DNA of 64,000 bases, from NCBI RefSeq assembly GCF_002157855.1, contig NZ_CP020880.1, positions 310,001-374,000 on the forward strand, in the 5' to 3' direction. The stretch's first letter is position 1. Every line of letters begins with the position of its first letter. Below are positions 35,112-43,239 of the stretch, one piece after another. Source of the DNA: Sutcliffiella horikoshii (GTDB lineage Bacteria; Bacillota; Bacilli; Bacillales; Bacillaceae_I). The notes under the pieces are model-generated. The model had not been told where the DNA came from. It saw only the letters and a list, made by a program, of their open reading frames with translations, and did no database searches. Position numbers and translations under genes: made by a program.

Positions 35112-35522
35112 ATGGTTATTGCAAAAATGAGAAGTGGTTTTGCTGCTATTGGTGATACACAGTTTCTACCAGGTTATTGTGTACTATTACCATTCAGAGA
35201 ATTTAGTTCTTTGGAAGAGCTTAATTATATGCAACGAAGTGAATACTTGCTAGACATGAGTTTAATTGGAGAAGCAATAGTAAAAGTGTGTAATCCAAGA
35301 AGAGTTAACTATTCTATTTATGGGAATACAGATGCTTATTTACATGCACATGTGTTTCCACGATATAATTGGGAGCCTGTAGAACGAATTCCTTATCCTG
35401 TATGGCAATCTTCAAGTGATAGGTGGCGTAGTACTGAATATCAATACTCTGATGTGAAACATAGAGAATTGAAGGAGAAGTTAAGTAATAAGATTTATGA
35501 GTTGATGGAGAAAGCTTATTAA
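35112..35522 (+). CDS. HIT-family-like protein, 5' end probably truncated
   Basis: 136 residues from ATG 35112, but the same frame is open back to 35022 and gives protein-like ELDGKINLYRKYIIASAHRG without any start codon. The C-terminal part has NTDAYLHAHVFPRY, the HIT-type H-x-H-x-F signature of nucleotide hydrolases. The terminator at 34984-35016 lies just ahead, so the original start and promoter seem to have been lost at a cassette boundary. The internal ATG has no clear ribosome binding site. Confidence 0.6.
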   Translation: MVIAKMRSGFAAIGDTQFLPGYCVLLPFREFSSLEELNYMQRSEYLLDMSLIGEAIVKVCNPRRVNYSIYGNTDAYLHAHVFPRYNWEPVERIPYPVWQSSSDRWRSTEYQYSDVKHRELKEKLSNKIYELMEKAY

Positions 35523-35625
35523 AGCCTATTCTACCCATTATTGAATTAGTTTGTGTAATTACAGCCTAAGACAAGATCGATTCTTGGAGTATTCTTATAT
35601 AAAAAAAGTTTGCTTAATTGAGAGG

Positions 35626-36102
35626 ATGGCATTAGTGGATTACATAAAGGATTTACGACAGGCGGTAGGTAACATGCCACTGATAATATGTGCAGTAGGT
35701 GTTATTGTTTCAGACTCTAACAATAAAATTCTCTTGATCAAAAGAAGTGATGATGGTAACTGGTGTATACCTGGTGGGGTTATGGATGTAGGAGAAAGCA
35801 TTCAAGAAACCGCAATAAGAGAAGTATTTGAAGAAACATATATGAATATAGGGGAATTGAAGTTGTTGAATGTGTATTCTGGCAAGCAGCAGCATCACAT
35901 TTATCCAAATGGTGACGAGGTTTACTTTGTTAATGTAGTATTTTTCACATCAACTTATAGTGGTCAATTTAAACCTGATGGGATAGAAAGTGACGAAATT
36001 AGGTTTTATAGTATTGATGAATTACCTGATAAAATTTCCCCTACTAATAAACCCTTCATTGAGGACTTTAAGAAATTAAGTAGTAAAAATCAATCTTTAT
36101 AA
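35626..36102 (+). CDS. Nudix hydrolase
   Basis: About 158 residues from ATG 35626, or GTG 35635 behind GAGAGG. The Nudix box is complete: GGVMDVGESIQETAIREVFE, then ETYMNIG, with the G-x5-E-x7-REVFEE pattern that binds metal and cleaves nucleoside diphosphates linked to another group. The N-terminal extension (DYIKDLRQAVGNMPLII) is typical of Bacillus paralogues. The substrate is unknown. It follows the HIT-like gene and ends just before the repeat that carries the intron. Confidence 0.85.
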   Translation: MALVDYIKDLRQAVGNMPLIICAVGVIVSDSNNKILLIKRSDDGNWCIPGGVMDVGESIQETAIREVFEETYMNIGELKLLNVYSGKQQHHIYPNGDEVYFVNVVFFTSTYSGQFKPDGIESDEIRFYSIDELPDKISPTNKPFIEDFKKLSSKNQSL

Positions 36103-36129
36103 GTCGTTACCCTTTAATTATTTGAGAAA

Positions 36130-36154
36130 TTCAATCTTCAGCAATAGGGCGCGA
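36130..36154 (+). repeat. Cassette-boundary repeat, copy 10, left part (split by intron)
   Basis: TTCAATCTTCAGCAATAGGG, then CGCGA. The right part resumes at 38089. Joining the two restores the GGGCGC/GCGCTC hairpin of the family. Confidence 0.7.
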
Positions 36155-38088
36155 GTGCGGCCAAGCAAGGTCGTGTCATATAACGGGTGGGATTCCCGTC
36201 GAGTAAGAACTAGCCATTCGCTCGTAGCGAGTCTTGGAGGACTAAAGGTAACTTTAGTTTTTAAGCGTAGACAGCGAGGGTGGCGGGCCGAAAGCCAAGC
36301 GGTTGAAGGGATTGAGCTCCATAATGATTGCAACTTGAGAGGGCTGATGCTTTTCGCGCTGCAGAAAGCTACATTTTATCTTTCGTTAAAGGCAAGAAGG
36401 GTAAAACCTCTCTGGAGTCATAGACCTTGGCACGTCATACATTGATATGATACGGCAACTTGGGAGACCCTACCGGTCTTTTCTTATTTAGAAGAGTATG
36501 GTGTACAAGTGATAAAAAGCAAGGAAACCAAATGCCGTGTAGGGAGTCGGATAGCAGCGTAGTACCAATGAAATTGGGTAATGCCGATGGAGGAAAGGCT
36601 GCTACCTAGTTATCACCCTTACTAGAGACACATTTACTGCACACAGAGGTAGGTATCTTAAATGGAAACAAAACTACTAAGGATAGCAGAATTAGCAAAG
36701 TCTGATCCTAAAATGAAATTTACATCTCTTGCACATCTATTAAAGAAGCAAGCACTAGCTCAATGTCATCATGAATTACCCAATAGGAAAGCAACAGGGG
36801 TTAATGGGACAACTAAAGAGCAGTACGGTGAAAATCTAGAAGAAAATATAGAGGAGTTAGTAAGTAGGCTTAAAAGCAAAAGCTATCGACCTGTTCCAGT
36901 AAGGAGAATGTATATTCCGAAGCTCAATTCAAACAAGAAAAGACCATTAGGAATTCCGGAACACGAAGACAAGATTGTTCAAAAAGGCATTACAAAGATA
37001 CTAAACACCATCTATGAAAATGATTTTCTAGACTGTTCCTTTGGGTTTCGTCCAAACCGCAGTTGCCATGATGCCTTGAAAATACTGAACCTCTATATTG
37101 AAAAGAGGGCAGTAAATTACGTAGTAGATGTCGATATTCGCGGATTCTTCGACAATGTTGACCACAAATGGATGATGGAGTTCCTAAAACTGCGAATTGC
37201 CGACCCTAGCCTATTAAGAATAATAGGCAGGTTTCTTAAAGGTGGATATATGGAGGAAGGCAAGAAATACAAAACAGACAACGGCACGCCGCAAGGCGGC
37301 GTAATATCTCCGGTATTAGCCAACGTGTATCTCCATTATGTCCTAGACTTATGGTTTGAGAAAAGGGTCAAGAAACACTGTAAAGGGCAGGCATATCTAG
37401 TAAGATATGCAGATGATTTTGTGTGCTGTTTTCAATATCAGAGCGAAGCTCAGAAATTCTTCCAATCATTAAAAGTTAGATTAAAGAAATTTAACTTGGA
37501 AATTGCCGAGGATAAAACCAAAATTATTCCCTTCGGGCGGCTTGCGGAGAAATATGCAAAACAAAAGGGAAATAGGAAACCAGCAACCTTTGATTTCCTA
37601 GGCTTTACACACTATTGTGGGAAAAGTAAACAAGGGAAATTTCGGATGAAACGGAAAACGAGCAGAAAGAAAGTCCAAGCTAAATTAAAAGAATCTAAGG
37701 AATGGCTAAAGAAGAATAGAAATAAGAAAATCCATATAATAATGGACAGATTTCGACGCTCGCTTATTGGTTATTACAACTATTATTGCATCACTGATAA
37801 TACCACAAATGTTGGCAACTTTAAGTGCAAAATCGAGGAACTACTGTTTAAATGGCTCAACAGAAGAAGTCAAAGGAAATCCTTTAAATGGGACAAATTC
37901 AGACTATTTCTTGACAAACATCCACTACCTTCACCAAGAATTAAAGTGAATATATATGAATTAAGAAAAGAGATTAGCTATATTCTGTGAATGATGATTA
38001 GGAGGAGCCGTGTGCATGAGTAGTGCAAGCACGGTTCTGGGAGGGTTTGGAGCACAATTTACCGCAAGGTAGAAAGGCTCCATTCTAC
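36155..38088 (+). mobile_element. Group II intron with reverse transcriptase
   Basis: It begins with GTGCG (36155), a group II intron 5' end. TCGCGC at 36354-36359 is complementary to the last six exon bases GCGCGA, as expected for EBS1 and IBS1. The 3' part holds a domain V of standard form (GAGCCGTGTGCATGAGTAGT, then GCAAGCACGGTTC at about 38004-38036) and a domain VI hairpin closing with GGAGC/GCTCC. The 3' border is approximate. It is inserted in a boundary repeat. Confidence 0.85.
36662..37990 (+). CDS. Group II intron-encoded reverse transcriptase/maturase
   Basis: 442 residues from ATG 36662. Reverse-transcriptase blocks are intact: RPLGIPEHEDKIVQKGI (about 94-110), DVDIRGFFDNVDH (155-167), GTPQGGVISPVLANVYL (208-224) and the catalytic YADD at 249-252. 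The maturase domain is in the C-terminal 120 residues (RRSLIGYYNYY). There is no HNH endonuclease domain, so the intron probably uses a different priming route. It appears full-length and is likely active. Confidence 0.93.
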   Translation: METKLLRIAELAKSDPKMKFTSLAHLLKKQALAQCHHELPNRKATGVNGTTKEQYGENLEENIEELVSRLKSKSYRPVPVRRMYIPKLNSNKKRPLGIPEHEDKIVQKGITKILNTIYENDFLDCSFGFRPNRSCHDALKILNLYIEKRAVNYVVDVDIRGFFDNVDHKWMMEFLKLRIADPSLLRIIGRFLKGGYMEEGKKYKTDNGTPQGGVISPVLANVYLHYVLDLWFEKRVKKHCKGQAYLVRYADDFVCCFQYQSEAQKFFQSLKVRLKKFNLEIAEDKTKIIPFGRLAEKYAKQKGNRKPATFDFLGFTHYCGKSKQGKFRMKRKTSRKKVQAKLKESKEWLKKNRNKKIHIIMDRFRRSLIGYYNYYCITDNTTNVGNFKCKIEELLFKWLNRRSQRKSFKWDKFRLFLDKHPLPSPRIKVNIYELRKEISYIL

Positions 38089-38186
38089 TCGACTCCATGA
38101 ACAGGATTAGCGCTCATTTTTATTGGGACTGGATGAAGAATAGCTTATTGTAGGAACTTATAGATTATGAAATAATTGGTATTAAG
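38089..38186 (+). repeat. Cassette-boundary repeat, copy 10, right part with long tail
   Basis: CTCCATGAACAGGATTAGCG, then CTC completes the hairpin. The tail AATAGCTTATTGTAGGAACT, then GAAATAATTGGTATTAAG matches copy 9 (31885-31940) with few differences. Confidence 0.75.
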
Positions 38187-38233
38187 GTGAATGTCTGTAA
38201 TGGATTGCTCGTAAATAAAAATGGGGTGAAAAG

Positions 38234-38857
38234 TTGGGAGATAATGAAGAAGTCTGGAGACCTCTTTCTATTACTGAAATTCATAGTATCTTCAGCATAA
38301 TTCCTATCCAATGGTGGATTGCTGGTGGGTGGGCTTTAGATATTTATTTACAAAAAGTCACAAGGGCTCATGAGGATATTGACATAGTTATCCTAAGACC
38401 AGATCACTTAATTTTACAAAGACATCTGGGTAGAGATTGGGAAATGTTTATAGCATTTAAAGGGCATTTAATACCCTGGAACAAGAATCAATTGCTAGAC
38501 TCTCATTATGATAATATCTGGGTTAAGAAAAAAGATGAATCAACATGGGCTTTCCAAGTAATGTTATTGGATATAGAGGAGAAGAATTGGATCTACAAAC
38601 GAAACAACACAATAAGAAAGTCACTTGAAGATATTGGGTTAGTATCTTTATCTGGAATACCATTTTTAAAACCAGAAATACAACTTCTTTATAAAGGTGG
38701 AAGTTCTGTCATTAGAGAAAAAGACTTTATTGATTTAGGGAATATATTACCTAAATTAAATGTTAGCAACCGTGATTGGTTAAAAAAATCCTTGAAAATA
38801 CAGTACCCTCATGGACATAAATGGATTGAACTAATAGATTCTTATGCCAAAGTTTAA
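38234..38857 (+). CDS. Nucleotidyltransferase of the aminoglycoside/lincosamide-modifying type
   Basis: 207 residues from TTG 38234 behind GGGGTG. The N-terminal IAGGWALDIYLQKVTRAHED is the G-G-W-x-L-D ... H-E-D-I-D active site (D36, E47, D48, D50) of the aminoglycoside and lincosamide nucleotidyltransferase fold. Such enzymes transfer a nucleotide from ATP to small molecules. It may inactivate an antibiotic, but the substrate cannot be told. It is the first of four closely packed genes after the intron-bearing repeat. Confidence 0.8.
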   Translation: MGDNEEVWRPLSITEIHSIFSIIPIQWWIAGGWALDIYLQKVTRAHEDIDIVILRPDHLILQRHLGRDWEMFIAFKGHLIPWNKNQLLDSHYDNIWVKKKDESTWAFQVMLLDIEEKNWIYKRNNTIRKSLEDIGLVSLSGIPFLKPEIQLLYKGGSSVIREKDFIDLGNILPKLNVSNRDWLKKSLKIQYPHGHKWIELIDSYAKV

Positions 38858-38878
38858 AATTAGGTAAGGTGAATATGC

Positions 38879-39637
38879 TTGAATAAAATTATTGATAAAC
38901 TAAAAGAAATAGATACCGGAGAAATAGGTGTCATATTATTTTCCAGCAAAGAACAAAGGTATGAGACCTCTTTAAATAGTGAACTTACAGTCCCCCTTGC
39001 ATCTGCAGCAAAAGTGGCAATAGCATATTGTGTAGCAAAATGGGTAGAGGAAAATACATATAATTGGGAAGACCTAATTAATGAGATTTCATTTAATCCA
39101 GAAGAAGATAGCAAGGAACTTTATCCTCATCTACAAAATAGAAAATCGCTTCCTTTAAGGGAGGCTGTAGAAGTAATGATTGCTTGTCACGATAGTTATG
39201 TTGCTAGAAGTATTGTTAATTATTGTGGTGGCTGGAAAAAGTTGAACCATTCAATCCAATCTTATTATCCAACAATAAGTATTACTGAAAACCCAAGAGA
39301 TATTAAAAACAAGGGTCAGCTAAACCAAATCCTTGAAATAATGATACATATTTTTCAAGGCTACAAAACTCAACCTCTCCTTTGGACACCAATAATTAAT
39401 GGTTTAGTTAGACAAAAAGGAGATATGACGCATATTCCAACACACCATCTAAATCATATGACAGGTGGATTAGACAACGTTGTGATTGATATTGGCATAA
39501 TCGGTGACTTCAATGAAAATCCTTTTATTTTTGCAGTAGGTGCTACTAGTTTACCTAATAGATTTACCAATCAGGCTGCTGATAATAAAATTATGGAAGC
39601 TATGAATTTGCTTTATGAGGAATATTTAAAGCAATAA
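38879..39637 (+). CDS. Class A beta-lactamase-fold serine hydrolase
   Basis: 252 residues from TTG 38879 behind AAGGTGA; a nearby ATG runs into a stop. The SxxK motif is S42-A-A-K45 (PLASAAKVAIAY). CHDSYVA at 103-109 replaces the usual SDN loop, and HMTGGLDN near 202 stands for KTG. There is no signal peptide, unlike true beta-lactamases, so it may act in the cytoplasm on another amide or ester. The family has several such members in Bacillus cassette-like islands. Confidence 0.75.
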   Translation: MNKIIDKLKEIDTGEIGVILFSSKEQRYETSLNSELTVPLASAAKVAIAYCVAKWVEENTYNWEDLINEISFNPEEDSKELYPHLQNRKSLPLREAVEVMIACHDSYVARSIVNYCGGWKKLNHSIQSYYPTISITENPRDIKNKGQLNQILEIMIHIFQGYKTQPLLWTPIINGLVRQKGDMTHIPTHHLNHMTGGLDNVVIDIGIIGDFNENPFIFAVGATSLPNRFTNQAADNKIMEAMNLLYEEYLKQ

Positions 39638-39720
39638 AGTGCTGTACTTAATTATAGAGAGAAAGCTTTTTACATGTTCAAGAATCAGACAGGATTATGG
39701 ATTGAAAATAAGGTGAAAAG

Positions 39721-40500
39721 GTGTTGGTTGAACTGGAATCTTTTCAAATGGTTAGTTCAATATTAAAGAACAGTAGACTTGTTCGGGTATATCTTCCCAA
39801 GAGTTATTCAAAATTAGAAAGCAAGCGATATCCAGTTTTATATATGCACGATGGTCAAAATGTGTTTCAAGATAGGGATGCAATTGGCGGTATTTCGTTA
39901 GGGCTAGAAGAATATGTAGAAAAGAATGATATAGATGTAATTATAGTAGCTATTGACCAAGTCGTTGAAGAACGTAAAAATGAGTATTGTCCATGGGTAA
40001 GTGGAGAGTTTGTAAGAGAATTAACGGGTAATAGTGATTCTTATGGCGGAAAAGGAGAGCAATATATCGAGTTTATAGTCCAAGAATTGAAACCTACCAT
40101 TGATAGTAATTACCGCACTATTAGAGATAATAGCCTGATGGCAGGAATATCACTTGGTGGATTAATCACGATTTACGCTGCCTGTAAATATCCTCATTTA
40201 TTCCGTACTATAATTTGTTTATCTTCTTCCTTTTGGTCTAATCAGGAGGAAATAGAAAAACTTATTGATGATAGTGATCTTACACTCATTGAGTCCATTT
40301 ATTTAGACTGCGGAACAAATGAGGCTGGTGAAGGGACCAAATTAAGTGATGAATTTATTAAGTCTAATCAAATCATCTATAGGAAATTAAAAGATAAAAT
40401 CCTAAATACAAGTTTTGTGGTTGTTCCAGATGCTGAACATTCTTATAGATTTTTCAAAAGAAGAAAGCGAGAATTGTTTCTCTCTTTACAAAAAAAGTGA
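39721..40500 (+). CDS. Esterase of the alpha/beta-hydrolase fold
   Basis: 259 residues from GTG 39721 behind GGTGAAAAGG. It is typical of the esterase D/enterochelin-esterase group: YPVLYMHDGQNVFQD (about 37-51), the nucleophile S144 in MAGISLGGL, an acid in YLDCGTNEAGEG (about 204) and H241 in DAEHSYRFF. The substrate is unknown. Sequence just before it (CAAGAATCAGACAGGATTAT) looks like a degenerate 3' half of a boundary repeat. Confidence 0.8.
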   Translation: MLVELESFQMVSSILKNSRLVRVYLPKSYSKLESKRYPVLYMHDGQNVFQDRDAIGGISLGLEEYVEKNDIDVIIVAIDQVVEERKNEYCPWVSGEFVRELTGNSDSYGGKGEQYIEFIVQELKPTIDSNYRTIRDNSLMAGISLGGLITIYAACKYPHLFRTIICLSSSFWSNQEEIEKLIDDSDLTLIESIYLDCGTNEAGEGTKLSDEFIKSNQIIYRKLKDKILNTSFVVVPDAEHSYRFFKRRKRELFLSLQKK

Positions 40501-40521
40501 TAAATAAGGAGCTTTATATAT

Positions 40522-41073
40522 ATGAGTGTTAAACCAATGATAATTTCAATAGCAGCTGTTTCAGGCGGAGGAAAAACTACAATAACCAAAAAATTGAGTT
40601 TAGTCCTAGAAGATGCAAAAGAGTTGTTTTTTGATGATTATGACTTTGAAAACGCACCAGATGACATTGTTCAATGGGTGGATCAGGGAGCTGATTATAA
40701 CCTTTGGAATTTAGACCCATTGATTTCAGATATTGAGAGGATGAAATCCTCTAGCGAAGTACCTACATACATATTACTAGACTATCCGTTTTCATATATG
40801 AACGAAAAGATGAAAAAATACATTGACCTATCAATCTATATAGATACTCCTTTAGACGTTGCGATGGCCAGAAGAATACTTAGAGATCACACAAAAAGCA
40901 ACATTATCGATGTTCATAATGATGTAAAATTTTATTTGCAATATGGAAGAGTGGCTTATCTAGAAATGGAAAATAGTATTAAATCGAATTCAGATATAGT
41001 GATTGACGGAACTCTACCTTCAGATAAAATCGTTGAACTGATAATCAAAGAAATGAGAAATAGGGGTTTATAG
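40522..41073 (+). CDS. P-loop kinase, uridine-kinase-like
   Basis: 183 residues from ATG 40522 behind AAGGAG. Walker A is AVSGGGKTT (12-20), followed by FFDDYDF, the acidic phosphate-acceptor loop of uridine-kinase-like enzymes, and an R-R lid (ARRILRDHTK). It probably phosphorylates a nucleoside or small molecule; the substrate is unknown. It is followed within two bases by a boundary repeat. Confidence 0.75.
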   Translation: MSVKPMIISIAAVSGGGKTTITKKLSLVLEDAKELFFDDYDFENAPDDIVQWVDQGADYNLWNLDPLISDIERMKSSSEVPTYILLDYPFSYMNEKMKKYIDLSIYIDTPLDVAMARRILRDHTKSNIIDVHNDVKFYLQYGRVAYLEMENSIKSNSDIVIDGTLPSDKIVELIIKEMRNRGL

Positions 41074-41074
41074 T

Positions 41075-41119
41075 ATCTTCAACAATCGGGCGCAATTGAT
41101 CAATAAGAACAGTCGCTTC
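41075..41119 (+). repeat. Cassette-boundary repeat, copy 11
   Basis: ATCTTCAACAATCGGGCGCA, then ATTGATCAATAAGAACAGTC. The 5' half is well conserved, with a degenerate right arm. Confidence 0.65.
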
Positions 41120-41162
41120 TTGTGCTAACGAAGCAGGAATGTGTAATAAAGGGGGATATTAA

Positions 41163-41354
41163 ATGGAACTAAAAATTGAGTATTATGTTCTGGCTTTGCT
41201 TGTAATTTCGTTTGGGTTTTTCTCTATTGTTGCTGGTTTCTTGGATGGGACAAGTGAGGCATATAGAGACTTTTTACTAACTATTGCAGTAGTTCACTTT
41301 GTCATGTCAAAATTGATAACAATAAAACAGAATAAAGGGCAACAAGAAAAATAA
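41163..41354 (+). CDS. Small membrane protein (cassette-type gene)
   Basis: 63 residues from ATG 41163 behind AAAGGGGGA. Two helices (about 7-26 and 36-52) separated by DGTSEAYRD, with a basic tail (TIKQNKGQQEK). It is followed by a good terminator. The function is unknown. Confidence 0.55.
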   Translation: MELKIEYYVLALLVISFGFFSIVAGFLDGTSEAYRDFLLTIAVVHFVMSKLITIKQNKGQQEK

Positions 41355-41369
41355 TTTTTTTATTAACGG

Positions 41370-41402
41370 GTGCTTATCTGCAACAAGATAAGCATCTTTT
41401 TA
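41370..41402 (+). terminator. Rho-independent terminator
   Basis: TGCTTATCT pairs with AGATAAGCA, followed by TCTTTTT. Confidence 0.85.
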
Positions 41403-41404
41403 TG

Positions 41405-41480
41405 GGAATATATCTTGAGTAAATGTCTGATATTTGAAATAATTGGTATTAAGCAATAGGGTAGCATTCCTGTGAAGCAG
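41405..41480 (+). repeat. Cassette-boundary repeat, copy 12
   Basis: It contains GAAATAATTGGTATTAAGCA, then ATAGGGTAGCATTCCTGTG. The first part is the tail seen after copies 9 and 10; the second part resembles 23450-23475. Confidence 0.6.
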
Positions 41481-41515
41481 ATTTTAAATGAAGATAAATA
41501 TATGGGGGGGTGGCT

Positions 41516-41671
41516 ATGTGGATAGGAATAGTTTTAGCTTTTATAGGCGGAGCTTTAACGTTATGGTTGGAGGGATTTGGGGGATTATTTATTACAAATA
41601 TTAAGCTGGGGTTTTTAACAGGAATCTTTCTTAATTTCTATCTGAACTATGTGGACGAAAACTTACTATAG
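41516..41671 (+). CDS. 51-residue membrane protein (cassette-type gene)
   Basis: ATG 41516 behind GGGGGGGTGG. It is almost entirely hydrophobic: WIGIVLAFIGGALTLWLEGF, then a second helix LGFLTGIFLNFYLNY and an acidic end VDENLL. The stop lies right at the next repeat. Confidence 0.45.
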   Translation: MWIGIVLAFIGGALTLWLEGFGGLFITNIKLGFLTGIFLNFYLNYVDENLL

Positions 41672-41752
41672 CTATTCAGCTAACTGGGGGGGCGATTGCA
41701 GCATAGCAGATCGCCCCTAACTTAAGATTAGGGCAGGATTGTGGAATAAGGA
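41672..41752 (+). repeat. Cassette-boundary repeat, copy 13
   Basis: GGGGCGAT (41689-41696) pairs perfectly with ATCGCCCC (41710-41717). The rest (CTAACTTAAGATTAGGGCAG, then GATTGTGGAATAAGG) fits the family. This copy shows the stem most clearly. Confidence 0.8.
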
Positions 41753-41789
41753 TATGCGTACAAATTGAATATTCAAAGGGGCGAGTGCA

Positions 41790-41990
41790 ATAGATAAACG
41801 AAGGGAAGCTACACCGAAATATTTTATACTGATGTCTGTAATTTTAGGTCTACTCGTTATTATTCAAAGTGTACCAGTTATTTACGCCCCTCATACATTT
41901 GTGAGAGTTGTAAACTTAATTGTTATCATCTTTCTATCTGCAATTGTGGGGGCTTTTATTAGAGAAGTGTTTGTTTTAAAAAAGAAATAA
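41790..41990 (+). CDS. Two-helix membrane protein with an ATA in place of a start codon
   Basis: The open frame begins at ATA 41790, which follows AAAGGGGCGAG at the right distance; no ATG, GTG or TTG is usable. It encodes DKRREATPKYFILMSVILGL, LVIIQSVPVIYAP, then a second helix and VLKKK (66 residues). It may be a gene whose ATG mutated to ATA, leaving it weakly translated or silent. Confidence 0.4.
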   Translation: MDKRREATPKYFILMSVILGLLVIIQSVPVIYAPHTFVRVVNLIVIIFLSAIVGAFIREVFVLKKK

Positions 41991-42033
41991 AATCAACGGG
42001 ACAAAAGATATAGACCAATAATTAGGGTTACTG

Positions 42034-42110
42034 GGTTTTCTGTTATATAGGGCGATTGCAGCATAGTGGATTGCTCCTTACTTAAGAATTGGGCAGGATA
42101 ATGGAACAAG
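42034..42110 (+). repeat. Cassette-boundary repeat, copy 14
   Basis: GGGCGATTGCAGCATAGTGG, ATTGCTCC, then TTACTTAAGAATTGGGCAGG. The stem is GGGCGAT with ATTGCTC. Confidence 0.75.
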
Positions 42111-42138
42111 ATTTTAGTATAGAAATGTGGGTGAATGA

Positions 42139-42609
42139 ATGGACAAAGTTGAAGAGAAATTAAAAGAAACTGATAAGAAAAGACGAATTTTCACATTATT
42201 GATAGTGGTTTTTATTATTGGGGCAATAACCATCCCTTTTATTAAATTACCCGTTAATGCTGCTGGTTTGTTAGTTCCGTTTAAGGTTGAGTCTGCAACG
42301 TACGTTCCAATAGATGTAGAAAAACAATATTCTAAAATTAGTGGTTTTAATAGAGTGAAAACTATATATGAAAATCAAGAAGAGTCAATTACAGTGTGGG
42401 CTACAAGCGAAATTGGCTGGAATAATGTATCAAATTGGGATGAACAAATAACACTTTATGACGGTACAACTGCATATTACAATGTTATTGATGATAACGT
42501 TCATATGATTAGCTGGAGAAAAGATGAGGTGGAATATGCGATTGATTATAAAGGAGCCAAAGAAATATCGAAAGAAAAATTGATTAAAATGGTTCAATCT
42601 ATAGAGTAA
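42139..42609 (+). CDS. Membrane-anchored unknown protein (cassette-type gene)
   Basis: 156 residues from ATG 42139. One N-terminal membrane helix (about 18-38, FTLLIVVFIIGAITIPFI) and an external domain of about 110 residues with beta-strand pattern (SATYVPIDVEKQYSKISGFN, DGTTAYYNVID, MISWRKDEVEYAIDY). The layout resembles DUF4367-type anti-sigma or lipoprotein-like domains, but I cannot be sure. Confidence 0.55.
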   Translation: MDKVEEKLKETDKKRRIFTLLIVVFIIGAITIPFIKLPVNAAGLLVPFKVESATYVPIDVEKQYSKISGFNRVKTIYENQEESITVWATSEIGWNNVSNWDEQITLYDGTTAYYNVIDDNVHMISWRKDEVEYAIDYKGAKEISKEKLIKMVQSIE

Positions 42610-42620
42610 TCAAAGCACGA

Positions 42621-42702
42621 CTTCTTCAATTATCTAGGGCGATTGCAGCATAGGTGATCGCTCTTTCCGTACTTAAGAATAGGGCAGGATTGTTTAACAA
42701 CA
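42621..42702 (+). repeat. Cassette-boundary repeat, copy 15
   Basis: TTCAATTATCTAGGGCGATT, GCAGCATAGGTGATCGCTC, then GTACTTAAGAATAGGGCAGG. A full copy with a slightly longer loop. Confidence 0.75.
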
Positions 42703-42731
42703 TATAAAATTTAGATAAAGGAGTTGAGCAA

Positions 42732-43028
42732 GTGATTGGTTATTTTATAGTCTTATGGTTGATTTTTGGCTTTATATTTGTTTTTGCTTTTGCCAACAAA
42801 ACATCAGCTACTAAAAGAACACTGTTCGGCAATTATTTATTTTTTACTTCATTAGTGGGATTTCTAATTTCATTTATACTTAATATCTTAATATATTTTG
42901 AATTTATCAAAGAGGGACTTTTCACAGGAAATAATACCGCTAATAGTTGTACAGCTTTTATTGTAGTTGCTTTGATTGCCAAATATCTTATAGTACGGAA
43001 AAATAATAATCCACAAGAAATATATTAA
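42732..43028 (+). CDS. Small membrane protein (last cassette-type gene)
   Basis: 98 residues from GTG 42732 behind AAAGGAG. Three hydrophobic segments (about 2-21, 34-55 and 74-90) and a basic C-terminus (VRKNNNPQEIY). The function is unknown. Confidence 0.55.
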   Translation: MIGYFIVLWLIFGFIFVFAFANKTSATKRTLFGNYLFFTSLVGFLISFILNILIYFEFIKEGLFTGNNTANSCTAFIVVALIAKYLIVRKNNNPQEIY

Positions 43029-43239
43029 TAAGTCAGAGGCAATTAAGCACTATGATATTGAGTTAATTAGGTGCTAGTACCACAAGTAAAATATACATTA
43101 TAAGGTGATTTATTATTATGGAAGTCTTTTTTTGTCATACAAATCAACACTAAACACTAATTGAGCCAATTTTATGATATGACAACTGAAAAAACTATTA
43201 ATGTTTCTTGATAAAACAAGATTTCATTTAAAATAGATG

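Noticed and set aside
36122-36445. Open frame over the start of the group II intron
   Set aside because: It translates the structured 5' part of the intron RNA and has no binding site.
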